Shown here: positions 1-7,210 of the stretch, in pieces
Layout: each line of letters starts with the position of its first letter
Position numbering within the stretch: the stretch's first letter is position 1
From: Dehalococcoidia bacterium
GTDB lineage: Bacteria; Chloroflexota; Dehalococcoidia; GIF9; AB-539-J10
DNA length: 9,686 nucleotides
Reading direction: 5' to 3'
Assembly (NCBI GenBank): GCA_030606765.1
Contig: JAUWFX010000058.1
Coordinates: 1 to 9,686 of the forward strand
The notes under the pieces: model-generated
Seen by the model: the letters and a program-made list of their open reading frames with translations, nothing else
Databases searched by the model: none
Told to the model about the DNA's origin: nothing
Position numbers and translations under genes: made by a program

Positions 1-28
1 TTCGTTGACAGCTCTCAGAATACAACTA

Positions 29-958
29 TTATGCAGTCCTCTTAGTGAAAGGCAAGAGTGTCCTCCACTCTCGCTTTTCCCACACCACCAGAAGCTGGCT
101 GGAGATGCAGATAGAGCTGTAGGTGCCGATGATAACGCCGAGGAGCAACACCAGGACGAAATAGTGTATGGTGGCTCCGCCAAAAAGGAACAGGGCTAAG
201 AGCACAAAAATAGTGGTCAGGGCAGTATTTAGACACCTCCCCAGCGTTTCTATGAGACTATCGTTTACAGTCTCGGCGAAGTCGGATCTGATGTGCCTTG
301 ATACATTTTCCCGAATGCGGTCAAAGACAACCACTGTATTATTGATGCTGTAACCTACAACAGCAAGCAATCCGGTAATAAACAAGGCATCAATCGCCAC
401 CCCGGCAAGCCAGCCTAGGATTGAGAAGATGCCCGCTATTATGAACACATCGTGGATGAGAGCAATGATGGCGCAGGTACCCCAGCGAAAAGGACTGGGC
501 ATGCGGCGAAATGCCCAGACAATGTAAAACAGCATAGCCACAGCAGCTATTATTACGGCGATGACGGCATTGCGTGCTGTTTCTGCTGCCACTGTTCCCG
601 AGACTAAATAGTAATCGATTATTTCAACCTGGGAATCCAATTCTGTCCCGAGTTCCCCTGTCAATTCTCTCGCCTCACCCGAGGTTATTTCCCTGGTGTA
701 GATGATGAAATTACCCTCGCCAGCGTCTTGAATGCGTGCCTCGTCGTATCCCAGGTTAGCCATCTGCTCCCGCAACTGGCTTTGCTCGACCGCTGGGCTA
801 GATTGAATAATCATAGAAGTGCCACCGGTAAAATCGATTCCAAGCTGCAGTGGGGCACCGAGTTGTATTTGGGAGATGACCAGGGAAATTATTCCTATAA
901 CTATGAGTATCCACGAGATAAGGAAAAACCACCGCTTCTTACCGACAAAATCTATCAT
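29..958 (-). CDS. secF: Protein translocase subunit SecF
   Basis: SecF is the partner of SecD in the membrane complex that uses the proton-motive force to help SecYEG complete export of unfolded proteins. The 309-residue product has the full family layout. A first membrane helix lies at about residues 11-30, followed by the hallmark L-G-I-D-F-T-G-G motif at 39-46 and a short periplasmic domain to about 125. Five further hydrophobic segments lie between about 128 and 293. The conserved V-G-Y-S-I-N-N-T-V-V-V-F-D-R-I-R-E-N block is at 201-218, and the S-L-I-E-T-L-G-R-C-L-N-T block at 234-245 corresponds to the family's S-x-x-x-T-L-x-R-x-x-N-T. The length is normal for a stand-alone SecF. The ATG start follows the secD stop by 10 nt. 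Only a weak GTGAG-like ribosome site is visible, so translation is probably coupled to secD. Only 28 bases follow the stop, and no terminator is visible in them. Confidence 0.97.
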   Translation of the reverse strand: MIDFVGKKRWFFLISWILIVIGIISLVISQIQLGAPLQLGIDFTGGTSMIIQSSPAVEQSQLREQMANLGYDEARIQDAGEGNFIIYTREITSGEARELTGELGTELDSQVEIIDYYLVSGTVAAETARNAVIAVIIAAVAMLFYIVWAFRRMPSPFRWGTCAIIALIHDVFIIAGIFSILGWLAGVAIDALFITGLLAVVGYSINNTVVVFDRIRENVSRHIRSDFAETVNDSLIETLGRCLNTALTTIFVLLALFLFGGATIHYFVLVLLLGVIIGTYSSICISSQLLVVWEKREWRTLLPFTKRTA

Positions 959-968
959 TTCAGGTTTC

Positions 969-2336
969 TCACTTCGTTTTCACTGGTGTTACTCCATAAG
1001 CTGCCAGATTGCTGACCGCCCGGCTGCCTATAATCAAGCGGAGGAGGGTTCTGGTGACCACAATGGCAGTAAACATGGATAAAGCAACACCGATAAACAA
1101 GGTCAGGGCAAAGCCTCTGACCATAAGAGCACCAAGCTCGCCGCCAAGCCAGAACAGGACGAGGCAAGCGATAAAGGTGGTGATGTTGCTATCTCTGATA
1201 GCGGTCCAGGCACGGTTGAACCCAGCCTCAACGGCAGCTGCCAGGCTGCGCCCCCCCCGTAATTCGTCTTTGATGCGCTCGAAGATAAGGACGTTGGCAT
1301 CTACGGCCATGCCCAGCGATAGGATGAAGCCGGCCACACCGGGCAAAGTCAGGGTTACAGGCACGAGCTTGAAAATGGCTAGAAGCACGACACCATAAAT
1401 CCCTAAGCTAAGGCAAGCTACCAGGCCGGGGAGACGATAGTAAACAAGCATAAATATCAACAGTAGCACTATCCCAATCGCTGCCGCCAGTATGCTCTTC
1501 TGGATGGAATCCTGCCCTAAGGTAGCATTCACAGTCCTTTCATAGAGTGGAACACTAGGTTGAAATACTTCATCTACCCACCTTCCCAGTGGAACGTCGA
1601 TCCGTCCAGCGTTGAGCACCCGACGTAATTCCTCAGCATCAGTAAGGCTTAGTCCTTCAATTTGTCCCTTGTCTTCTATCACCGACTGTACTGTTGGAGC
1701 GATGATATTACCATCTTCGCCCCGGAGTGGATCATCGCCCAGAAAGATAGCTAGTCGTTTTCCAAGAAGGCGGGTGCTTATTTGTTTGAAAAGCTGCGCT
1801 CCCGTTTCGTCCAACTCAAACATTAAGAACGCTCTGCCCAACTGGTTTACAGTAACGTAAGTGTTTTCCTTAAAATATCTGCTGCTGAGAACCAACTCTT
1901 TTTTCTCGCCATTGACTGTGCCTATCCCGGTAGCAGGAATCCAATTTCCTTCATTATCCTGCTCTCTGAATTCGAGCACGGTGAAGAGTCCAACCATCTC
2001 CTTGGCCTTCTCGATGTCAGCAATGCCGGGTATTTGGATGACAATGTTATATTCTCCCGCATGTTTCTGTACTTGGACAGTGGACTCGGTTATGCCCAGA
2101 GCATTAATACGCCTTTCTATAACCCCCTTCACCCCATCCATAATTTCATCTCTGTTGCCAGGCTCGATATCGCTGACATCAGCCTGGTAAACCAGGTAGC
2201 TGCCGCCGGCGAGGTCAAGCCCCAGCCTTAGCCCTTCCCTGCCGAATACGTTCCTATCCAGCGGGACTACGGACCACAAGGAGAAGCCGACCAGAGCAAG
2301 GATGAAAATTAATAAATAAACGTTTCCCCTTCTCAA
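969..2336 (-). CDS. secD: Protein translocase subunit SecD
   Basis: SecD is the larger half of the SecDF export motor and has a big periplasmic domain that grips substrate. The 455-residue product has an N-terminal membrane helix at about residues 6-24 and the L-G-L-D-L-A-G-G signature at 38-45. The R-I-N-A-L-G-I-T-E-S-T-V-Q stretch at 76-88 and I-P-G-I at 102-105 belong to the periplasmic part. E-R-T-V...L-G-x-D-S-I at 266-278 leads into five C-terminal membrane helices. The G-M-A-V-D-A-N-V-L-I-F-E-R-I-K-D-E-L signature is at 342-359 and carries the Asp associated with proton movement in the family. The start codon is TTG. It lies 1 nt after the stop of the upstream tRNA nucleotidyltransferase gene and is preceded by an AAAGGT ribosome site inside the end of that gene, which supports this start and implies coupled translation. 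A run of eight G lies within codons 360-362. YajC is not encoded nearby. Confidence 0.97.
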   Translation of the reverse strand: MRRGNVYLLIFILALVGFSLWSVVPLDRNVFGREGLRLGLDLAGGSYLVYQADVSDIEPGNRDEIMDGVKGVIERRINALGITESTVQVQKHAGEYNIVIQIPGIADIEKAKEMVGLFTVLEFREQDNEGNWIPATGIGTVNGEKKELVLSSRYFKENTYVTVNQLGRAFLMFELDETGAQLFKQISTRLLGKRLAIFLGDDPLRGEDGNIIAPTVQSVIEDKGQIEGLSLTDAEELRRVLNAGRIDVPLGRWVDEVFQPSVPLYERTVNATLGQDSIQKSILAAAIGIVLLLIFMLVYYRLPGLVACLSLGIYGVVLLAIFKLVPVTLTLPGVAGFILSLGMAVDANVLIFERIKDELRGGRSLAAAVEAGFNRAWTAIRDSNITTFIACLVLFWLGGELGALMVRGFALTLFIGVALSMFTAIVVTRTLLRLIIGSRAVSNLAAYGVTPVKTK

Positions 2337-2337
2337 T

Positions 2338-3981
2338 TTAGTCTACCTTTGTGTTAGATATTGTTTTTACTTCAGAATTCTGGGGATTTTGGGAAACTCC
2401 TGTTTGCTGCTTGCTCACAGATGACAGTTCCTTTCGAACCAAGGCCAATGCTTCTTCCCTGGTGCTTAACTCACCGCTGGCATGAGCCTCGTTGACCATG
2501 GCGAGGAGTTTGCCAATCAATGGTCCTGGTGCTAAGCCAAGGGTATCCATTATATCATGGCCATCAATGAGTTTCACCGGCAATATTTTGGCTTGCTGCT
2601 TGTCGTGCTCTGCCAGTATGTAGTTTATTAATTGGCAATGTTTTTCCCAATCCTCCATAGATATCAGGGGTCCACGGCTGGCAAGACAATCGGCTAAAGC
2701 CAGAAGGAGTATATCAATGCCGACCTCGCCGGTATCTCGAAAGTAGCGATAAATTGCCCGTTGGGTAGGAAATTCCTCATTTGCCATCTGAACTGGGCGA
2801 AGGTGATGGTAGACAAGGCTTTCCACCAGTCTTATTTCCCGATTGCTAAATCGCAACCGTTCCAAAATGTTCGCAGTCATAGCTGCTCCTTGCTTGGTAT
2901 GCCCTAAAAACCTGGCTCTACCTGTATCATCAATAGACTTTGTCATTGGTTTCGCAATATCATGGAATAGCCCAGCTAATTTGAGTAGAACCTTATGGTT
3001 ACTTCCACTGGAAACTTCCTGGGACAGGTGCCTGTCTATCATGTCAGACCAGGGAGCAGTAGACAGCATAGCGTCGTTGCTGTACTCCCATTCACTTTCT
3101 CTAATGAGGAATTCTATGGCAGCTACGGTCTGTAAAGAATGGTTGAAGACATCCCAGAAGTGCACTGTTGGTTGCTCTACTCCCTTGCTCTCTGCTAGCT
3201 CGGGGATTAGGGCGAGAAGTAGGCCAAGTGTATCTAAGTATCTCAGGTAGTAAGCAGCCCGGGGCGGAGCAAGCAAACGAAGTAATTCTTCTCTGACTCT
3301 CTCTCCCGGGACTTCAGTGATAGCCTGAGAATAGCGGCGAATTAAAGATTCTGTGTCTGGCTCTATGGTAAAGTCGAGTTCGGCAGCCAACCTCACTGCC
3401 CGCAAGAGTCTTGCGGCATCGGCTTCAAATATTTGCTCGCTTACCCCCCGCACTATTTTATCCCTCAAATCCTCTCTACCGGAAAAGGGGTCGATAAGCT
3501 TCAAGGGGAATCGCTTTTCAGCCAGAGGCTTTGCCGATTTTCGGGGACTCGTATCGGGGGCCGTACTGGCGGTAACAAATTGGCTGAGTTCCAGAGCCAT
3601 GGCATTGATGGTAAAATCGCGGCGGGCAAGGTCAGATTCGATGTCTCCGGCAAAAGGGGAGAAATCAAAATGCCACTCTGCACCATGCGATTCTTGGTTC
3701 TGTGAAGTCCCTCCTGGCTGCTCATCTTCAATCACCACTACTCTAGCTACGTCGTTGACATCATCAAGGAGCACAAATTTGCCTCCTATTTCTCCAGCTA
3801 CTTCCCGAGCTATGGTTAGGGCGGCGCCGCTTACGGCAATATCTATGTCATTTGTATCCCTCCCCAAAAGCCAATCACGGATGAAGCCACCAACGATATA
3901 GCCTTGCTTTTTCTGGATAGCTAACAGGTGGGATATCTTGGCCAGGGTGGCAGGTAAATTGCCGCTTTTTATGGAGGACAT
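2338..3981 (-). CDS. CCA tRNA nucleotidyltransferase / poly(A) polymerase family protein with HD domain
   Basis: This class II nucleotidyltransferase most likely adds or repairs the 3' CCA of tRNAs in the cytoplasm. The head domain has G-G-F-I-R-D-W-L-L-G at residues 31-40 and the metal-binding pair D45-x-D47. The R-R-D-F-T-I-N-A-M-A block is at 120-129, and the nucleotide-template block E-A-D-A-A-R-L-L-R-A-V-R is at 186-197. An HD phosphohydrolase domain follows, with candidate ligands H274 and H281, H340-D341, H361 and H392-H393. The C-terminus carries the usual tail motif (L-P-V-K-L-I-D-G-H-D-I-M at 467-478, then L-G-L-A-P-G-P). At 547 residues it is longer than the roughly 410-residue E. 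coli enzyme. The extra length comes partly from polar insertions at about 87-103 and 134-160 and a Ser/Gln/Asn-rich tail after about 521. Sequence alone cannot separate CCA-adding from A-adding or poly(A) activity, so I give no symbol. It is the first gene of the operon with secD and secF. Confidence 0.93.
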   Translation of the reverse strand: MSSIKSGNLPATLAKISHLLAIQKKQGYIVGGFIRDWLLGRDTNDIDIAVSGAALTIAREVAGEIGGKFVLLDDVNDVARVVVIEDEQPGGTSQNQESHGAEWHFDFSPFAGDIESDLARRDFTINAMALELSQFVTASTAPDTSPRKSAKPLAEKRFPLKLIDPFSGREDLRDKIVRGVSEQIFEADAARLLRAVRLAAELDFTIEPDTESLIRRYSQAITEVPGERVREELLRLLAPPRAAYYLRYLDTLGLLLALIPELAESKGVEQPTVHFWDVFNHSLQTVAAIEFLIRESEWEYSNDAMLSTAPWSDMIDRHLSQEVSSGSNHKVLLKLAGLFHDIAKPMTKSIDDTGRARFLGHTKQGAAMTANILERLRFSNREIRLVESLVYHHLRPVQMANEEFPTQRAIYRYFRDTGEVGIDILLLALADCLASRGPLISMEDWEKHCQLINYILAEHDKQQAKILPVKLIDGHDIMDTLGLAPGPLIGKLLAMVNEAHASGELSTREEALALVRKELSSVSKQQTGVSQNPQNSEVKTISNTKVD

Positions 3982-3989
3982 GACAGCGC

Positions 3990-4019
3990 ATTATAGTTTG
4001 TGGCAGCAGGAATTGTAAA
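3990..4019 (-). promoter_or_regulatory. Sigma-70-type promoter of the CCA transferase-secD-secF operon, predicted leaderless
   Basis: On the minus strand a perfect TATAAT (3990-3995) lies 18 bp downstream of TTTACA (4014-4019), which matches the -35 consensus at five of six positions. The predicted transcription start is about 3983, two bases before the ATG whose A is at 3981. No Shine-Dalgarno sequence precedes that ATG. The two facts agree with each other and suggest a leaderless mRNA. Confidence 0.7.
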
Positions 4020-4030
4020 GGTCTATTGAC

Positions 4031-4040
4031 TTTCATGAAA
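4031..4040. repeat. 10-bp perfect palindrome upstream of the operon promoter
   Basis: TTTCATGAAA is its own reverse complement. It lies 11 bp upstream of the -35 box of the CCA transferase promoter and just after the methyltransferase stop codon. It could be an operator half-site or chance. No second copy is evident nearby and no T-run makes it a terminator. Confidence 0.3.
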
Positions 4041-4045
4041 CAGTG

Positions 4046-4843
4046 TTATTTTTGCTTATAAAGTGGAGTACATTTCATCAGGATAACATCTGCCAGGGAG
4101 GGAAAAGGTCGGGCTAATTTATCTAATATCTGCAGAATAGCATAGGAAACAGAATGGGGAAGTTTGGAAAGAAAACTACCCCACAGGGGGAGCCCAAAAA
4201 GGAGGGATATTCCCTTTGTTTTCTTAATTTTAAAATGCTGCTTCACCAAGCTGCTTAGGAATGGGTAATCAAATTTATATGTGTGGTCTGATGGTGGCTC
4301 CCAGGGTTTCCTTTCCTTAGCCAGAGATGGGGAAAGGAACTTTGTTACTGGATATAGCTTCTTCCCCAAACGGAAGCCTAGACTATCAAAGTTAGCTATA
4401 GAGATTATCATCTCTCCTCCAGGTTCAAGCACCCGGGCAATCTCCTCCATTGTTTTGCTGGGGGAGAAAAAATGGTCTAATGCACCCTTACACATAACTT
4501 TGCCAAACGAGTGTGGCTTAAAAGGTAAATTCTCCCCTATTCCCTGTGCTAAAACTATTTGGACATTGCTTTCACTGAGATACTCTTTGGCTCGGGCTAT
4601 CATTACATGGGAGGGTTCAAGCCCGATAACCTTCGCTCCCTTTTCCCATAGTCGTGCACCATCAATAGCCTTGCCGCAGCCTACGTCCAGTATTAGCTCA
4701 CCATGGCTGGGGTCTACTTCTTCCAGCGTTAGATGGAGCATTTGCTGGAATAAGAATTCCAGGTTAGGGTAGACTATGGGAGGCACTACATCGTCGTCAC
4801 TCCATGCAAGGTCGATTTTTTCCGTATTGTGATTTTGTATCAT
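4046..4843 (-). CDS. Class I SAM-dependent methyltransferase, substrate unknown
   Basis: A 265-residue methyltransferase of the Methyltransf_11 type. Motif I, the SAM-binding glycine loop, is L-D-V-G-C-G-K-A-I-D-G at residues 52-62. The acidic residue that contacts the ribose is E76 in G-L-E-P-S. The G-E-N-L-P-F block is at 103-108, the motif IV region A-L-D-H-F at 121-125, and E-P-G-G-E-M-I-I-S at 140-148. The C-terminal third (about 205-250) is rich in hydrophobic and aromatic residues, including L-L-F-G-L-P-L-W-G, and may form a lid over a hydrophobic substrate; this is inference. The gene follows the synthetase alpha subunit after about 70 bp and may be read with it or from its own promoter. 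The upstream gap is AT-rich but has no convincing -35/-10 pair and no Shine-Dalgarno site. Nothing in the sequence names the substrate. Confidence 0.88.
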   Translation of the reverse strand: MIQNHNTEKIDLAWSDDDVVPPIVYPNLEFLFQQMLHLTLEEVDPSHGELILDVGCGKAIDGARLWEKGAKVIGLEPSHVMIARAKEYLSESNVQIVLAQGIGENLPFKPHSFGKVMCKGALDHFFSPSKTMEEIARVLEPGGEMIISIANFDSLGFRLGKKLYPVTKFLSPSLAKERKPWEPPSDHTYKFDYPFLSSLVKQHFKIKKTKGISLLFGLPLWGSFLSKLPHSVSYAILQILDKLARPFPSLADVILMKCTPLYKQK

Positions 4844-4912
4844 GATTCAAATTCGAAATTCTTATTTTGTGGTTATTAAGTTTGCACGGAGTCGCAATTT
4901 TTGCGGCTGGCT

Positions 4913-6343
4913 TTATTTAGCCTCCTGCCAGCAAGAGTATTGGTTAAGTTTATAAATAGCTTTAGCTGCACGTTCCATGGAACAAAAGACTGGGATGGAA
5001 GCGGCAAGGAGCTTTTGCTCTATCTGCAATCGTTCTGGCTCAGCGGAGCCAGGCGGTAAAACGACTATTATGGGTTTATTTTGCCTGCTTCCAAGCTCTA
5101 TAAAGAATTCATTTATTTCTTCCAGTCCTTTCCGGGAGTAAATTGGTAAGAGGATGTCCATATCCTCTTGAATTAAGACGATGTCGATAACGGTATCCCT
5201 CGCTACTAAATCTATGGCTTGAAATACAGTTGCTAAGCCTCGGAATTGGGCCTGGCTTACATCTACCGGATTATGTAAGATACTACCTACTTCTCCCAGG
5301 AGCTCGCTCAGTTCTTGCTTTGTCTCAAGGGAGAGAGGTGGGATCTTGAGACCATTCTCCATGCAGGCATCGCCAGCGGCTACCGAGTTGCCGCCGCCCC
5401 CATCAGCCAGACCGCCAATAATGGCTGCGCGGGTACCTTGCCAGTGTCTAAGCTGTTGAAAGATAAGCAGGGTGTCGGTCAATTCCTCTAAACTATGCAC
5501 TTCTATAGCGCCAGCTTGCTTCAACATTGCTGACCAGATGGCTGCTGAACTGGCTAAAGAACCAGTGTGGGACATGGCAGCCTGAGCACCAGCCTCTGTT
5601 CTCCCTCCTTTCCAGACAACTAAAGGCTTGACCTTGGCTACTTCTTTCATAGTGTTGAAAAGACGAGCTCCGTCTCTTGTTCCCTCAAGGTAGGCACCAA
5701 TGGCCTTGGTTTTGGGGTCAGCAGCCAGGTATTGCAAAAAGTCGCTGGCATCCAAATCAATGCCGTTGCCAAAGCTGACTCCTTTGCTGTAGTTGATATG
5801 GCGGGCTATCCCGGTTGTCACTAGTTTGGTAGCGATGCCGCCACTCTGGGATACGAAGCCCACGGAACCACTTTCACCGAGTGTCCCCATGAGGAACGGG
5901 ATTTTGTGTTCTGGGCAATACATACCTATGCAATTTGGGCCGATGATGCGAACGTTTCCCTGTTGTGCCTTCTCGAGCATTTGTTCCTCTAGCTTGTGTC
6001 CCTGTTGCGCATCCATCTCGCTGAATCCAGCGGTGAAGAATTGGACAGCTTTGACATGTTTGGCCACGCAATCATCGAGGAGCTCCAACACAGATTGTCG
6101 AGGAATGGCTACAATAACGTAATCTACCTCTCCAGGGACTAGCCTGAGGTTAGGGAAAATCTCGAGGTCGGCAATGCGGCCGCCCCTGGAACCAACGGGA
6201 TAAATGATTCCCGGAAAACCAGCGGAACTCAAGGCCCAGACCCATAAAGAGCCGGCTTTTATCGAGGCAGCCGAGGCCCCGACGACGGCAACAGATTTGG
6301 GGTAAAAGATAGGCTCAAATTCTTTAAGCTTTTTCTCAAACAA
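4913..6343 (-). CDS. ADP/NDP-forming acyl-CoA synthetase, alpha (CoA-binding) subunit
   Basis: This is the larger subunit of a two-gene acetate--CoA ligase (ADP-forming) type enzyme, which interconverts acyl-CoA + NDP + phosphate with acid + CoA + NTP. Counting from the start given, a Rossmann CoA-binding domain carries V-A-V-V-G-A-S at residues 18-24. I-G-P-N-C-I-G at 134-140 and S-Q-S-G-G at 165-169 follow. The S-F-G-N-G-I-D-L-D block begins at 190. S-H-T-G-S-L-A at 258-264 holds His259, the position phosphorylated in the family, and H-N-P-V-D is at 357-361. At 476 residues it matches archaeal alpha subunits of about 460. The frame has a TTG at 6364, but the TTG at 6343 is preceded by GAGGA with 6-nt spacing, whereas the 6364 codon has AGG directly against it. 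I therefore chose 6343. A glycine-rich loop (A-D-G-G-G-G-N-S) replaces the more usual N-A-G-G motif at about 313-320. The acyl substrate cannot be read from the sequence. Confidence 0.92.
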   Translation of the reverse strand: MFEKKLKEFEPIFYPKSVAVVGASAASIKAGSLWVWALSSAGFPGIIYPVGSRGGRIADLEIFPNLRLVPGEVDYVIVAIPRQSVLELLDDCVAKHVKAVQFFTAGFSEMDAQQGHKLEEQMLEKAQQGNVRIIGPNCIGMYCPEHKIPFLMGTLGESGSVGFVSQSGGIATKLVTTGIARHINYSKGVSFGNGIDLDASDFLQYLAADPKTKAIGAYLEGTRDGARLFNTMKEVAKVKPLVVWKGGRTEAGAQAAMSHTGSLASSAAIWSAMLKQAGAIEVHSLEELTDTLLIFQQLRHWQGTRAAIIGGLADGGGGNSVAAGDACMENGLKIPPLSLETKQELSELLGEVGSILHNPVDVSQAQFRGLATVFQAIDLVARDTVIDIVLIQEDMDILLPIYSRKGLEEINEFFIELGSRQNKPIIVVLPPGSAEPERLQIEQKLLAASIPVFCSMERAAKAIYKLNQYSCWQEAK

Positions 6344-6353
6344 GGGTAATCCT
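6344..6353 (-). promoter_or_regulatory. Ribosome binding site that decides the alpha-subunit start
   Basis: Reading the minus strand, CGAGGA is followed by TTACCC and then TTG. The GAGGA core is well spaced for the TTG at 6343 and useless for the TTG at 6364, which lies upstream of it. This favours the shorter 476-residue protein. Confidence 0.6.
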
Positions 6354-6382
6354 CGGGGCCTCAACCTGTCTGGTGAAATTCC

Positions 6383-6395
6383 AGTTTAGTAAACT
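6383..6395. repeat. Short inverted repeat between beta and alpha subunit genes
   Basis: AGTTTAGTAAACT has 6-base arms around a single central base and lies in the roughly 80-bp gap between the two subunit genes. In RNA the minus-strand copy would form a small weak A/U-rich hairpin. There is no T-run, so it is not an intrinsic terminator. A role in mRNA processing or subunit balance is only a possibility. Confidence 0.3.
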
Positions 6396-6426
6396 TCTGG
6401 TTATCGGGGTAATGGACCTTCGATTA

Positions 6427-7089
6427 TCATTCCAGGATTATCCGGGCATCAACAGCTACAGCCTTATCAGGGTAGGCGAATATGGGATTAAGGTCGAGCT
6501 CTTTTATTTGAGGATTTTTCTCGACAAACTGAGATACCTTGACTATTAGCTTTTCCAATGCCGGGATGCTGGCTGGCTTTTGGCCCCGGTACCCTTCCAG
6601 TATGGGATACCCTTTTATTTCTCTAATCATTTCTCTGGCATCCCTTTCGGTAACCGGGACTATTCTGAAGGAGACATCCTTTAACACCTCTACCAGTATA
6701 CCGCCGAGACCAAACATGAGCACAGGACCGAATTGAGGGTCCTTGCTCATGCCCACAATCACTTCCACTCCTGGCGGAGCCATCGGTTGTACCGACACAC
6801 CCTCAATTTGGGCTTCAGGGTATGCTTGTTTAACGGAGGATACAATCTCATTATAAGCCTTGCCTACCTGAGTAGCGTTGGCTAGTCTTAATTTAACACC
6901 ACCGGAATCGCTTTTGTGAACCACATCGGAGGAGCTTATTTTCAACACTACAGGAAAGCCCATTTCCTTGCTGATGGAAATAGCCTCCTTTTTGCTTCGG
7001 GAGAGTTTGGCTTCAACAACGGGTATCCCTGCTTTCTTAAGAAGCTCTTTGGATTCAACCTCGGTCAACAAATTTTGGCTCTTTATCAT
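6427..7089 (-). CDS. ADP/NDP-forming acyl-CoA synthetase, beta (ATP-grasp) subunit
   Basis: This is the nucleotide-binding partner of the alpha subunit encoded next to it. The 220 residues are an ATP-grasp domain of the acyl-CoA synthetase type, close to the roughly 230 residues of archaeal beta subunits. The N-terminus L-L-T-E-V-E-S-K-E-L-L-K-K-A-G-I-P-V is the typical opening helix and strand. F-P-V-V-L-K-I at 45-51 supplies a nucleotide-contacting Lys. H-K-S-D-S-G-G-V at 58-65 contains the conserved His58 that relays phosphate in this family. F-G-L-G-G-I-L-V-E-V at 126-135 and E-L-D-L-N-P-I at 197-203 hold the metal-binding acidic and Asn residues. The ATG start is clear, because AAGGAG stands 7 nt upstream. 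The gene precedes alpha by about 80 bp and the two are surely cotranscribed. With both catalytic histidines present, the pair should be active. Confidence 0.93.
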   Translation of the reverse strand: MIKSQNLLTEVESKELLKKAGIPVVEAKLSRSKKEAISISKEMGFPVVLKISSSDVVHKSDSGGVKLRLANATQVGKAYNEIVSSVKQAYPEAQIEGVSVQPMAPPGVEVIVGMSKDPQFGPVLMFGLGGILVEVLKDVSFRIVPVTERDAREMIREIKGYPILEGYRGQKPASIPALEKLIVKVSQFVEKNPQIKELDLNPIFAYPDKAVAVDARIILE

Positions 7090-7134
7090 GACTTAGCTCC
7101 TTCCATCGGTGTGATTATTCAAAATTAGCCCTTT

Positions 7135-7163
7135 ATTGTAACCCGTTATTCATTTTTTCTCCA
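7135..7163 (-). promoter_or_regulatory. Possible promoter ahead of the beta-subunit gene
   Basis: On the minus strand TGGAGA (7158-7163, four of six matches to -35) and TACAAT (7135-7140, five of six matches to -10) are spaced by exactly 17 bp. The predicted start is near 7128, giving a leader of about 40 nt that contains the strong AAGGAG ribosome site. It could drive the synthetase genes independently of the upstream pyruvate-kinase-like gene. The weak -35 keeps confidence low. Confidence 0.35.
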
Positions 7164-7210
7164 GCGGGTTTGTGGTTTGACTTATTCACTAAGGCAAATA
7201 AAACAGTCTA

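Noticed and set aside
1251..1258. Programmed frameshift or pseudogene at the G8 tract in secD
   Set aside because: Conserved SecD motifs continue in the same frame on both sides of the tract.
1009..1398. 129-codon plus-strand open frame opposite secD
   Set aside because: It is antisense to the conserved membrane part of SecD; its Arg/Thr-rich translation is typical of a reverse-frame artefact.
3353..3901. 182-codon plus-strand open frame opposite the CCA transferase gene
   Set aside because: It is antisense to a gene with unmistakable class II motifs, its translation is Ser/Arg-rich low complexity, and it matches no fold I recognise.
4281..4772. 163-codon plus-strand open frame opposite the methyltransferase
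   Set aside because: It is a shadow of the SAM-binding domain coding region; the translation has no domain character and the frame has no convincing ribosome site.
7145..7170. AACCCG...CGGGTT inverted repeat upstream of the beta-subunit gene as a terminator
   Set aside because: The arms are six bases around a roughly 19-nt loop, and no T-run follows on the minus strand.
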